A program made the position numbers and the translations under genes. Shown piece after piece: positions 1 through 7,081 of a stretch of DNA of 8,034 nt. Each line of letters opens with the position of its first letter. Position 1 is the stretch's first letter. Below the pieces are notes generated by a model that saw only the letters and a program-made list of their open reading frames with translations, ran no database searches and was not told the DNA's origin. Origin of the DNA: Porticoccus sp. (GTDB lineage Bacteria > Pseudomonadota > Gammaproteobacteria > Pseudomonadales > Porticoccaceae); the NCBI GenBank assembly GCA_002685455.1, contig NYXF01000051.1:6713-14746 (forward strand), in the 5' to 3' direction.

Positions 1-80
1 AAGGTAACTCTATCGCAATATTTTAGTGGAGCTTGAATTAAACTTTGAAAAAACTCATTTTTTTTATTGTATCCTTCCAT
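1..80 (-). CDS. Partial unknown CDS downstream of guaA (5' end only)
   Basis: A reading frame starts with ATG at 80 and stays open for 26 codons to the left window edge, so only its N-terminus is visible. It begins MEGYNKKNEFF and ends ...KYCDRVT at the edge. An AGGA Shine-Dalgarno (89-86) sits 5 bases before the ATG, and the guaA stop is only 17 bases upstream, so it looks like the next gene of the guaBA transcript. I do not recognise the family: there is no signal peptide or known motif in the visible residues. In some gammaproteobacteria (such as Pseudomonas) tadA lies near guaA, but the residues here do not resemble a TadA start, so I assign no function. A 26-codon open frame can occur by chance, so the call rests mainly on the ribosome binding site and the tight spacing. 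Confidence 0.45.
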   Translation of the reverse strand, partial: MEGYNKKNEFFQSLIQAPLKYCDRVT

Positions 81-97
81 AGTTATCCTATTTAACT

Positions 98-1672
98 TTA
101 TTCCCACTCAATTGTAGCTGGGGGTTTACTAGAAATGTCATAAGTTACCCTGGATATACCATTGATTTCATTGATTATTCTATTTGAAACTTTCTCTAGT
201 AAATCGTATGGAAGATGAGCCCATCTTGCCGTCATAAAGTCAATTGTTTCTACTGCTCTCAAAGATACTACGTATTCATAGCGTCGAGCATCGCCAACAA
301 CACCAACTGATTTTACTGGGAGAAAAACTACGAAGGCTTGACTAGTTTTTTCATACCAACCAGTGGCTCTTAGCTCCTCGATAAATATAGCATCTGCTTC
401 TCTGAGGAGCTCGGCATATTCTTTTTTTACCTCACCAAGTACTCTTACAGCTAACCCAGGACCAGGAAAAGGGTGCCTATTCACCATTTCATGAGGTAAA
501 CCTAGCTCAATACCAATTTTTCTGACCTCATCTTTAAATAAATCCCTCAATGGTTCAACTAGTTTCAGCCTCATACTGTCAGGAAGCCCACCAACATTGT
601 GGTGGGATTTTATTAGATGCGCTTTACCTGTTTTGGAGGCAGCGGACTCGATAACGTCAGGATAGATAGTTCCTTGGGCTAACCACTTAACATTTCTCAT
701 TTTAGCTGCCTCTCTTTCGAATACGTCAACAAAGGCTTTACCAATGATTTTACGTTTTTTTTCTGGATCTTTTTCTCCAGCAAGTCTATCTAGAAAAAAA
801 TTAACGGCATCTGCTCTGACGACATTAATACCCATATTTTTTGAAAACATAGCCATTACATTATCGCTTTCCCCTTTCCTTAAAAGACCATTATCAACAA
901 ATATACAGTACAATTGATCTCCAATAGCTTCATTTAGGAGCGCAGCTACAACTGAAGAGTCTACTCCACCAGATAATGCCAATAAGACATTATCTGATCC
1001 GACCTGTTTTTTTATTTGTTTAATAAGACTCTTGGTAATTAAGGATGGGATCCATATTTTTTTGCAATCACAAATATCGACTACAAATCTCTCAAATATT
1101 TCTGCTCCTCGTTTGGTATGTGTTACCTCAGGATGGAACTGTAGCCCATAAAAATTTCTCTTTTCATCGAACATACCTGCGATTGGGCAAGATTCACTTG
1201 AGGCCATTAACTTAAAACTCGGAGGAATCGAAGAAACTCTATCCCCATGGCTCATCCAAACATCAAGACTGCTACCATTCTGGATATCTACTTGGTCAGC
1301 TAAGCCATTAAGGAGAGTGCTATGGTTATGTGGTTTGATTTGCGCAAAACCAAATTCGTGTATAGACGAATTTTCTACTGAGCCTCCAAGTTGCTCTGCC
1401 ATTATTTGCATTCCATAACAGATGCCTAAAATTGGTATCCCCATATCAAACAGAGCTATTGAAGAGCATGGAGGCTTACTATTTGTAACTGATTCCGGAC
1501 CACCCGCTAAAATTATACCGCTTGGATCATACTCAATAATTTCGTTAATATGCATATCAAAAGTATGGACTTCAGAATATACACCAATTTCTCTTACTCG
1601 CCTTGCTATTAACTGCGTATATTGTGATCCAAAATCTAAAATTAAAATTTTTTTTGATTTAATGTTCGTCAT
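98..1672 (-). CDS. guaA: GMP synthase (glutamine-hydrolysing)
   Basis: Cytosolic enzyme that aminates XMP to GMP using ATP and glutamine, the last step of guanine nucleotide synthesis. The 524-residue protein, close to the roughly 525 of E. coli GuaA, has the usual order. A class I glutamine amidotransferase domain (about 1-200) carries the catalytic triad C85 (in GICYG), H180 and E182 (in QFHPEVTHT). An ATP-pyrophosphatase domain follows, with P-loop SGGVDSS at 234-240. The C-terminal GMP synthase dimerisation domain ends in the family tail KPPATIEWE. The frame is open to an ATG at 1732, but I chose the ATG at 1672. The protein then starts [20 protein letters not shown], aligning with other GuaA N-termini, whereas the 20 extra residues match nothing in the family and overlap a hairpin. 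Neither start has a strong Shine-Dalgarno. It lies 74 bases after guaB on the same strand, so it is probably co-transcribed. Confidence 0.97.
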   Translation of the reverse strand: MTNIKSKKILILDFGSQYTQLIARRVREIGVYSEVHTFDMHINEIIEYDPSGIILAGGPESVTNSKPPCSSIALFDMGIPILGICYGMQIMAEQLGGSVENSSIHEFGFAQIKPHNHSTLLNGLADQVDIQNGSSLDVWMSHGDRVSSIPPSFKLMASSESCPIAGMFDEKRNFYGLQFHPEVTHTKRGAEIFERFVVDICDCKKIWIPSLITKSLIKQIKKQVGSDNVLLALSGGVDSSVVAALLNEAIGDQLYCIFVDNGLLRKGESDNVMAMFSKNMGINVVRADAVNFFLDRLAGEKDPEKKRKIIGKAFVDVFEREAAKMRNVKWLAQGTIYPDVIESAASKTGKAHLIKSHHNVGGLPDSMRLKLVEPLRDLFKDEVRKIGIELGLPHEMVNRHPFPGPGLAVRVLGEVKKEYAELLREADAIFIEELRATGWYEKTSQAFVVFLPVKSVGVVGDARRYEYVVSLRAVETIDFMTARWAHLPYDLLEKVSNRIINEINGISRVTYDISSKPPATIEWE

Positions 1673-1690
1673 AAATCTGTAGCTACCATG

Positions 1691-1727
1691 TTTAGCCAAA
1701 AGACCACAAAGGAAATTTTTTGCTAAA
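1691..1727 (-). promoter_or_regulatory. Imperfect hairpin in the guaB-guaA gap
   Basis: The arms TTTAGC (1691-1696) and GCTAAA (1722-1727) are exact inverted complements. Inside them runs of A and T (1698-1701 and about 1717-1721) can extend the stem past a one-base bulge, and GG/CC can close the tip. The structure lies between the guaB stop (1747-1749) and the chosen guaA start (1672), ending about 18 bases before that start. It could set the relative output of the two genes by RNA processing or by affecting translation. This is inference from base pairing only, and short AT-rich inverted repeats are common in such a genome. Confidence 0.3.
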
Positions 1728-1746
1728 ATCACATCTGTGTATAAAA

Positions 1747-3216
1747 TTATCTACGTGGATAGTTTGGAGATTCTTTACTAACAGATACATCGTGTACATG
1801 ACTTTCATTCATGCCCGCAGAGGTAACACGAACAAAAGTAGGTTTTGTTCTTAGGGTTTCAATATCAGGGCTTCCAGTGTAACCCATAGATGATCTTACA
1901 CCACCCATCATTTGATGGATTATTGAGGATATTGGACCCTTGTAGGGTACTCTCCCCTCAATTCCTTCTGGAACTAGTTTTTCAGCTCCACGAGTGGCAT
2001 CTTGAAAATATCTATCACTCGATCCAATCGTTTGTGTCATTGCTCCCATTGATCCCATACCCCTGTAAGACTTATAAGTACGGCCTTCATAAAATTCTAT
2101 TTCTCCCGGTGATTCCTCTGTTCCTGCAAAAATAGAGCCCATCATTACTGAATGAGCACCAGCAGCAAGAGCCTTAGATATGTCACCAGAAAATCTAATA
2201 CCTCCATCGGCAATGACAGGTATACCTTTATTTTTTAATGCCTCTACAACATTCGCTATAGCAGTTATTTGAGGTACACCTATACCAGTAATTATCCTAG
2301 TAGTGCATATAGAGCCTGGCCCTATTCCAACTTTTACACCATCAGCGCCAGCTTCGACTAAAGTAAGCGCTGCATCGGCCGAAGCTATATTTCCTGCGAT
2401 GACATCAATTGAAGGAAATTGAGATTTAATTTTTTTAACAAGATTTATTACATTTAAGGAGTGACCATGAGCAGTATCAATAACTAAGACATCTACCCCA
2501 GCCTTCACAAGAGCTGCAATTCTATCGTCGGTATCAGGACTTGTACCTATTGAGGCTCCGACCCTTAATCTTCCTTGATCATCTTTACAGGCATTAGGAT
2601 ATTTTTCTGCTTTACCTATATCCTTGACTGTAATGAGGCCTCGCAAATCAAATGATTTGTTAACAACTAATATTTTTTCTATACGATGTTTATGCAACAA
2701 ACTTTTTATCTCATCTAGTTTGGCGCCTTCAAACACAGTGACTAGTCTATCTTTTGGGGTCATAATGGCTGATACAGGTGATTTAAGACTTGGTTCGAAC
2801 CGCACATCTCGGGCTGTAACTATTCCAACTAATACACCTTTCTCTAGTACAGGTACTCCTGATATATTATGAACAGAAGTTAAATCTACTAATTCTTTGA
2901 TACTAGCAGAAGAATCTATAGTTATAGGATCTTTGACTACACCACTTTCGTATTTTTTAACAGCACGTACCTCGGATGCCTGATTATCGATACTCATGCT
3001 TTTATGGATAATACCAATACCGCCGTCTTGGGCTAGGGCTATAGCCAGACGGGACTCAGTAACTGTGTCCATAGCAGCTGAAACAAGCGGTATATTTAGG
3101 CAGATTGAACGTGATAGGCGAGTTTTTAATGAAACATCTTTAGCAGTCACCTCGGAATAACCAGGAACTAATAAGACATCATCGAAGGTTAGTGCTTCCC
3201 CATCAATTTTTAACAT
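1747..3216 (-). CDS. guaB: Inosine-5'-monophosphate dehydrogenase
   Basis: Cytosolic, NAD-dependent oxidation of IMP to XMP, the committed step towards GMP; GuaA then converts XMP to GMP. The 489 residues match the usual bacterial length (488 in E. coli). The (beta/alpha)8 barrel starts with [13 protein letters not shown] (9-21). A CBS-domain pair is inserted at about 92-205. The barrel then resumes with IDTAHGHS (246-253). The active-site loop GPGSICTTR (299-307) holds the catalytic C304. IMP phosphate binding is at ADGGIR (336-341), followed by the mobile flap GMGSMGAM (386-393) and DRYFQ (401-405). All key residues are present. Start ATG at 3216 is preceded by GAGG (3232-3229) about 12 bases upstream, and the protein start [16 protein letters not shown] fits the family. 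It is the first gene of a guaBA operon and is divergent from xseA, as in E. coli. Confidence 0.98.
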   Translation of the reverse strand: MLKIDGEALTFDDVLLVPGYSEVTAKDVSLKTRLSRSICLNIPLVSAAMDTVTESRLAIALAQDGGIGIIHKSMSIDNQASEVRAVKKYESGVVKDPITIDSSASIKELVDLTSVHNISGVPVLEKGVLVGIVTARDVRFEPSLKSPVSAIMTPKDRLVTVFEGAKLDEIKSLLHKHRIEKILVVNKSFDLRGLITVKDIGKAEKYPNACKDDQGRLRVGASIGTSPDTDDRIAALVKAGVDVLVIDTAHGHSLNVINLVKKIKSQFPSIDVIAGNIASADAALTLVEAGADGVKVGIGPGSICTTRIITGIGVPQITAIANVVEALKNKGIPVIADGGIRFSGDISKALAAGAHSVMMGSIFAGTEESPGEIEFYEGRTYKSYRGMGSMGAMTQTIGSSDRYFQDATRGAEKLVPEGIEGRVPYKGPISSIIHQMMGGVRSSMGYTGSPDIETLRTKPTFVRVTSAGMNESHVHDVSVSKESPNYPRR

Positions 3217-3250
3217 TTGTTCTGCTTACCTCATCATAACAATTATCGAA

Positions 3251-3279
3251 ACTGCTAGTTATTTTCTATAAAAAGCAGT
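3251..3279 (-). promoter_or_regulatory. Stem-loop in the guaB leader
   Basis: ACTGCT (3251-3256) and AGCAGT (3274-3279) are exact inverted complements. Inside them TTTT (3262-3265) and AAAA (3270-3273) pair around a four-base loop. This makes a 10-pair hairpin with a 5-base bulge on one side. It sits 35 bases upstream of the guaB start and downstream of the proposed -10 box, so it would lie in the guaB 5' leader. As DNA it could instead be an operator. It does not look like the enterobacterial PurR site. No riboswitch family is recognisable. Confidence 0.3.
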
Positions 3280-3302
3280 CAGTCAGTGTTAGTAAGCAAT
3301 CT

Positions 3303-3308
3303 ATTATA
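3303..3308 (-). promoter_or_regulatory. Candidate -10 box of the guaB promoter
   Basis: Read on the minus strand, this is a perfect TATAAT, 86 bases upstream of the guaB ATG, which would give a leader of about 80 bases. No good -35 hexamer lies 16-18 bases further upstream; the region there is T-rich (GTGTTT). The call therefore rests on the -10 match and the position in the divergent gap, and AT-rich DNA makes chance matches likely. Confidence 0.35.
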
Positions 3309-3377
3309 AGCCTAACAAGAGGGAAAAACACTATTTTCCTTTATTGTTTACTTTACTAGGTGCTATTAGTTATGAGA

Positions 3378-3383
3378 TATAAA
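3378..3383 (+). promoter_or_regulatory. Candidate -10 box of the xseA promoter
   Basis: TATAAA on the plus strand matches five of six bases of the consensus -10 and lies 28 bases before the first xseA ATG. The -35 side is weak, with TTACTA (3353-3358) at a 19-base spacing the best I see. The rest of the 3217-3411 gap holds a GGAAAA/TTTTCC inverted repeat (3322-3327 and 3334-3339) but no other gene. Confidence 0.25.
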
Positions 3384-3411
3384 TTTTTTACATTGACTGT
3401 AACCATAACTA

Positions 3412-4791
3412 ATGGAAAATAAAGAGATGGATAAAAAAATTAATAAGTATACAGTTTCTGAATTGAATAGGCTGTCACGCCAAACTCTTGAAATAAAGTT
3501 TCCTTTTATTTGGGTTGAAGGTGAGGTATCTAATTTTTCAAAAGCTCCCTCAGGACATTGGTATTTCAAGATGAAAGATGAGTCTGCAGCTATAAGTTGT
3601 GCGATGTTCAGGGGTCAGAATTCTAGAAGCACTTTTATACCAAAAAATGGTATCAAGGTTTTAGCTCGATGCAAAGTAACAATATATGAGGTTTCCGGAA
3701 GCTTCCAGCTGATCGTTGAGCAGATAGAAGATATAGGTGCAGGTGCATTACAAAAAAAGTTCGAGGATTTAAAAAAACGGCTTCTAGATCATGGTATTTT
3801 TGATGATAAACACAAACTACCTATACCTAGATACCCCAAGAAAATAGGCTTAATAACATCCCCGAAAGGTGCAGCGATACAGGACATATTGTCTGTACTA
3901 AAAAGGAGGTATCCAGCAACCAAAATAATTATTTATCCAAGTATTGTTCAAGGAAAAACACAGAGTGGCATAAGCGCCTCAGAGGAATTAACGAAAAAAA
4001 TTATTTTTGCTAACGAGATCAATATTTGTGATGTACTTATCCTTTCACGTGGAGGTGGATCTATCGAGGATCTTTGGGCATTCAACGATGAGAGTCTAGC
4101 TTGGTGTATTCATAAAAGTAAAATACCTATTATAAGTGCCGTTGGTCATGAAATAGATTATACAATTTCTGACTTCGTTGCAGATTACAGAGCACCAACA
4201 CCCTCTGCAGCAGCAGAAATTGTAAGCCCAGATATGATTTCAGTCATTAAAATATTAGACAATAAAGAAGCTCAGCTTAGCCGAATGATGATCGGTTTGA
4301 TTCAGACACGTTATCATCGAGCAGACAATCTATATCGAAGATTGAGAAATCCTAATGATTATCTTTTGCATATAAAAATTCAAATTAAAAATCTAGAACA
4401 GAGAATTCATAAGTGTATCTCTTTAAAAGTAAACACCTGCAAGGAGAAACTTGTTTATCTCGACAAAAATCTTTTACGTTACCATCCAACTCAATTTTTA
4501 CGTGATCTTAGTGATCATTTAAGTATTCTAGAGCAAAAGCTAAATAATCGAATTTCTGAGATCTTATTATTTAAAAGTGAACAATGGGAAAATAACTCGA
4601 GATTACTACATGCTGTAAGTCCATTGAATACTTTAAACAGGGGCTATGCGATTGTCTTAGATAAACACAAAAAATTAATTAAGAATACATCTGATATTAA
4701 GGTTAATGATAGAATTTTTACTATGTTTGAAGATGGCGGTATCTTTAGTAATGTTGATGAAATACAAATAAATAAAAAAAGTATTAAATAA
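3412..4791 (+). CDS. xseA: Exodeoxyribonuclease VII large subunit
   Basis: Catalytic subunit of exonuclease VII, which with several XseB subunits degrades single-stranded DNA to oligonucleotides in mismatch repair and DNA damage processing in the cytosol. The 459 residues are near the E. coli length of 456. The N-terminal OB-fold (about 11-105) includes IWVEGEVSNF and SGHWYFKMKD. The catalytic domain has IGLITSPKGAAIQDIL (145-160), RGGGSIEDLW (213-222) and AVGHEIDYTISDFVADYRAP (243-262), followed by TPSAAAEIV. A long helical, coiled-coil-like stretch at about 275-405 carries XseB binding in the family. The C-terminus has the conserved LNRGYAIV element. Two starts are possible, ATG at 3412 or at 3427 (MDKKINKYTVSEL); neither has a strong Shine-Dalgarno and both fit the family. 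It is divergent from guaB and followed 39 bases later by a peptidase gene on the same strand. No xseB is in view. Confidence 0.96.
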   Translation: MENKEMDKKINKYTVSELNRLSRQTLEIKFPFIWVEGEVSNFSKAPSGHWYFKMKDESAAISCAMFRGQNSRSTFIPKNGIKVLARCKVTIYEVSGSFQLIVEQIEDIGAGALQKKFEDLKKRLLDHGIFDDKHKLPIPRYPKKIGLITSPKGAAIQDILSVLKRRYPATKIIIYPSIVQGKTQSGISASEELTKKIIFANEINICDVLILSRGGGSIEDLWAFNDESLAWCIHKSKIPIISAVGHEIDYTISDFVADYRAPTPSAAAEIVSPDMISVIKILDNKEAQLSRMMIGLIQTRYHRADNLYRRLRNPNDYLLHIKIQIKNLEQRIHKCISLKVNTCKEKLVYLDKNLLRYHPTQFLRDLSDHLSILEQKLNNRISEILLFKSEQWENNSRLLHAVSPLNTLNRGYAIVLDKHKKLIKNTSDIKVNDRIFTMFEDGGIFSNVDEIQINKKSIK

Positions 4792-4830
4792 ATATTATAA
4801 TTACTGATTTCTTCCCGGGAGCAACCAAAA

Positions 4831-6723
4831 ATGAATCTTGTTAAATTTATTTCCTTGTCTATTTTAGTATTATGCTTGACTGCATGTAATGAAACATCTA
4901 AAGCTACAAAAAATTCAACTGATGAAGCCAAAAAATTGATTCAAAATAAGTTCATAAGTTGGAATCTTGATGATTTATATCCAAATACGCAGAGCTGGGA
5001 CAAAGCTCGGTATGACATATCCCAGAAGTTTCCCGAAATTAAAGCCTGTAAGGGCAAGCTAAGCGAAAATGCAGAAATATTATCTGCCTGCTTAGACCTA
5101 ATCAATAATACTTATAAAGATTTGTTGAGAAACTATACATATACTTTTTTAGCTAAAGATATAGATTTAGCTAATTCAGATTTTCGAGAAAGATCATCTT
5201 TATCTCAAGCCCTCTTTGTAAAATTTGGTGAGGCCATAAGTTTCTTAAGTCCAGAAATTGTTTCTATAGGAAAAGTTAAATTAGAAGAATTTATGCAAAA
5301 TGATGGAAGTTTAAAGGAGCATGATTTATATATAAAAAATACACTTCGTCAGTCTAAGTATATTTTGTCAGAAAAAGAAGAGGCGATTATAGCTTCAATG
5401 CAAGACACAATGAGCACAGCATCTAGTGCGTATGAAGTTCTAACTAATGCAGAAATACCATGGCCAGAGGTCACCTTGTCAAATGGAAAAAAAGTTAGAT
5501 TAGATCCATCAGGTTATAGTTCATCGAGACGCCTCATGAATCGTGATGATCGGATTTTGGTATTTAATAGATTTTGGAGTACGTTTCAAGACTACAAGCA
5601 AACTTTGGCGATTACCCTACAGGGACAGGTCAAAAATGATGTAACTATGGCGAAAATTAAAGGCTATAATTCGTCATTAGAACAAGCATTGGCTGAAGAG
5701 AATATACCTAAAAAAGTTTATAGTGAGCTAGTATCTTCTGTTAATCTAGGTTTGCCCAGCTTACACAGACTTATAAAGTTGCGTGAGCGTATTCTTAATC
5801 TTGAATCTTCTGAATATTATGATATTTACCCATCCGTTGTATCAATGGATAAAGAGTATACTCTTGAAGAGACAAAAAAATTAATAATTAATGCCCTGGA
5901 ACCATTAGGAAAAGATTACATAGATATGCTCTCCAGATCGCTTGATAAAGACTGGATGCATGTTTATCCCAAGCAGGGGAAAAGGAGCGGAGCATACGTT
6001 ATGGGCGCTGCTTACGATGTCCATCCATATGTCTTGTTAAATTTTGATGGCACATTGGAATCAGTCAGCACCTTTATGCATGAATGGGGCCATGTAATGC
6101 ACTCTTTGTTGGCTAATGAATCACAGCCATTTACAAAAGCTGACTATTCAACTTTTATAGCTGAAATTGCATCAACTGCTAATGAAATACTACTCTTCGA
6201 TTATTTACGGAAGAATAGCAGTAGTGATGAGCAAAAGCTTTATTACCTATTTAAAGAATTATCGCAAATAAGAGGAACTTTTTTTAGGCAGACACAATTT
6301 GCTGAATTTGAACTTTCTATTCATCAGTTAATAGAAAAAGGGGGGGCTATTTCTGCAGATAGGCTCGATGAAATATATGGAGATATACTTAAACGATATT
6401 ATGGTCATGACAAAGGAATTATGAATATAAAAGATCTATACACTATTGAGTGGGCCTATATTCCTCATTTCTACCGAAATTTTTATGTTTACCAGTATGC
6501 AACATCGATTTCAGCAGCATATTTCCTCACTGATAATATTTTAAACAAAAATCCAGGCGCGAAGGAAAATTTGATTAATATATTGAGAGCAGGTGGCTCT
6601 GATTATCCGTTCAATATACTTTTAGATGCAGGTGTCGACATGTCTTCAAAAGAGGTTTATGAAGCAGTGATTCGGCGTATGAATGAACTTATGGATGAAG
6701 TCGAGTTAATTTTAAATAAATAG
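4831..6723 (+). CDS. M3 family oligoendopeptidase F-like zinc peptidase, predicted lipoprotein
   Basis: A zinc metallopeptidase of family M3 (thimet/oligoendopeptidase F group), expected to cut short peptides. The zinc site is HEWGH at 417-421 within TFMHEWGHVMHSLL, with the third ligand E445 in FIAEIASTANE, a pattern typical of the PepF branch. The C-terminal IPHFYRNFYVYQYATSISAA segment is another PepF hallmark that contributes substrate-site His and Tyr residues. The N-terminus is a lipoprotein signal: a short K5-containing head, a hydrophobic core, then lipobox LTAC with C19 as the lipidated residue. N20 follows and there is no Asp at +2, so outer-membrane sorting is likely if Lol rules apply. 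After about 20 linker residues, the mature enzyme begins around ISWNLDDLYP, where cytosolic PepF proteins begin. Ribosome binding site GGGAG (4817-4821) is 9 bases before the ATG. It lies 39 bases after xseA, so read-through is possible. At 630 residues it is slightly longer than usual PepF because of the signal and linker. Confidence 0.92.
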   Translation: MNLVKFISLSILVLCLTACNETSKATKNSTDEAKKLIQNKFISWNLDDLYPNTQSWDKARYDISQKFPEIKACKGKLSENAEILSACLDLINNTYKDLLRNYTYTFLAKDIDLANSDFRERSSLSQALFVKFGEAISFLSPEIVSIGKVKLEEFMQNDGSLKEHDLYIKNTLRQSKYILSEKEEAIIASMQDTMSTASSAYEVLTNAEIPWPEVTLSNGKKVRLDPSGYSSSRRLMNRDDRILVFNRFWSTFQDYKQTLAITLQGQVKNDVTMAKIKGYNSSLEQALAEENIPKKVYSELVSSVNLGLPSLHRLIKLRERILNLESSEYYDIYPSVVSMDKEYTLEETKKLIINALEPLGKDYIDMLSRSLDKDWMHVYPKQGKRSGAYVMGAAYDVHPYVLLNFDGTLESVSTFMHEWGHVMHSLLANESQPFTKADYSTFIAEIASTANEILLFDYLRKNSSSDEQKLYYLFKELSQIRGTFFRQTQFAEFELSIHQLIEKGGAISADRLDEIYGDILKRYYGHDKGIMNIKDLYTIEWAYIPHFYRNFYVYQYATSISAAYFLTDNILNKNPGAKENLINILRAGGSDYPFNILLDAGVDMSSKEVYEAVIRRMNELMDEVELILNK

Positions 6724-6741
6724 GACATTTAAGGATAATTA

Positions 6742-6854
<113 letters not shown>

Positions 6855-6866
6855 ATAAACTTTTTA

Positions 6867-6901
6867 ATTCTAATATCAGAGCATACGAGGTAATCGTTCA
6901 A
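6867..6901 (-). promoter_or_regulatory. Candidate promoter region of ffs
   Basis: Upstream of the RNA on the minus strand, TAGAAT (6872-6867) matches five of six -10 bases, 12 bases before the mature 5' end; that spacing fits a short 5' extension removed by processing. A possible -35 TTGAAC (6901-6896) is 23 bases from TAGAAT but 17 from the weaker TGATAT (6878-6873). The two boxes do not combine into one ideal promoter, so the precise elements are uncertain. Confidence 0.35.
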
Positions 6902-6972
6902 AAAAAAATTACGAACCTCTTTAATAGTACATTATGTGCGGTATGGTAACTTATTTCAATTAAGTATTTAAA

Positions 6973-7034
6973 GAGCCACGCTTCAGGCTGTCACTTATTA
7001 ATCGAGCCACGCTTCAGGCTGACACTTATTAATC
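6973..7034. repeat. Tandem direct repeat, two 31-base units
   Basis: Unit 1 is 6973-7003 and unit 2 is 7004-7034, directly abutting with no spacer. They are identical except for one base (T at 6991, A at 7022). Each starts GAGCCACGCTTCAGGCTG and ends CACTTATTAATC. AGCC and GGCT inside each unit can form a 4-base-pair hairpin around an 8-base loop. The GC-rich front half stands out from the AT-rich surroundings. The pair ends 47 bases before the start of the oppA-like gene. There are no spacers, so this is not a CRISPR array. It may be a duplicated regulator site or a recent slippage or recombination duplication. Confidence 0.9.
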
Positions 7035-7047
7035 TTGAGAAGAAAAT
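7019..7047 (+). promoter_or_regulatory. Candidate promoter of the oppA-like gene
   Basis: CTGACA (7019-7024, five of six -35 bases) lies 17 bases before GAAAAT (7042-7047, four of six -10 bases). Transcription would start near 7054, about 28 bases before the ATG at 7082. The -35 lies in the second repeat unit. The single base difference between units turns CTGTCA into CTGACA there, a better -35. The -10 is weak, so this is only a suggestion. Confidence 0.25.
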
Positions 7048-7081
7048 CAGTCGAATGAAAGTAAGGGAGAATTTTTATAAC

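Noticed and set aside
35..70. A-run and T-run dyad after guaA as a terminator
   Set aside because: The pairing would be only A-T without a GC stem, and the segment is part of an open reading frame with its own ribosome binding site.
1422..1682. 86-codon plus-strand frame antisense to guaA
   Set aside because: It lies entirely opposite conserved guaA codons for the amidotransferase domain, with no ribosome binding site or recognisable protein.
1890..2135. 81-codon plus-strand frame antisense to guaB
   Set aside because: It is a shadow of the guaB coding strand over the flap and IMP-binding region; its translation looks like no known protein.
2624..2872. 82-codon plus-strand frame antisense to guaB
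   Set aside because: It lies opposite the CBS domain part of guaB, with no supporting start signal.
3322..3339. GGAAAA/TTTTCC hairpin as a terminator
   Set aside because: It lies between divergent gene starts where no transcript is expected to end; it may be chance or a minor operator.
3366..3569. 67-codon minus-strand frame overlapping the xseA start
   Set aside because: It overlaps the conserved OB-fold of xseA on the other strand; the hydrophobic stretch comes from AT-rich reverse translation.
4644..4931. 95-codon minus-strand frame across the xseA-peptidase junction
   Set aside because: It runs opposite two well-supported genes, and its hydrophobic parts mirror the xseA 3' end and the lipoprotein signal.
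6886..6918. GAGGT...ACCTC inverted repeat around an A9 run upstream of ffs
   Set aside because: Only five outer pairs match and the middle is largely unpaired; too weak to call an operator or terminator.
6973..7034. Possible minimal CRISPR array
   Set aside because: The two units abut with no spacer and there are no cas genes.
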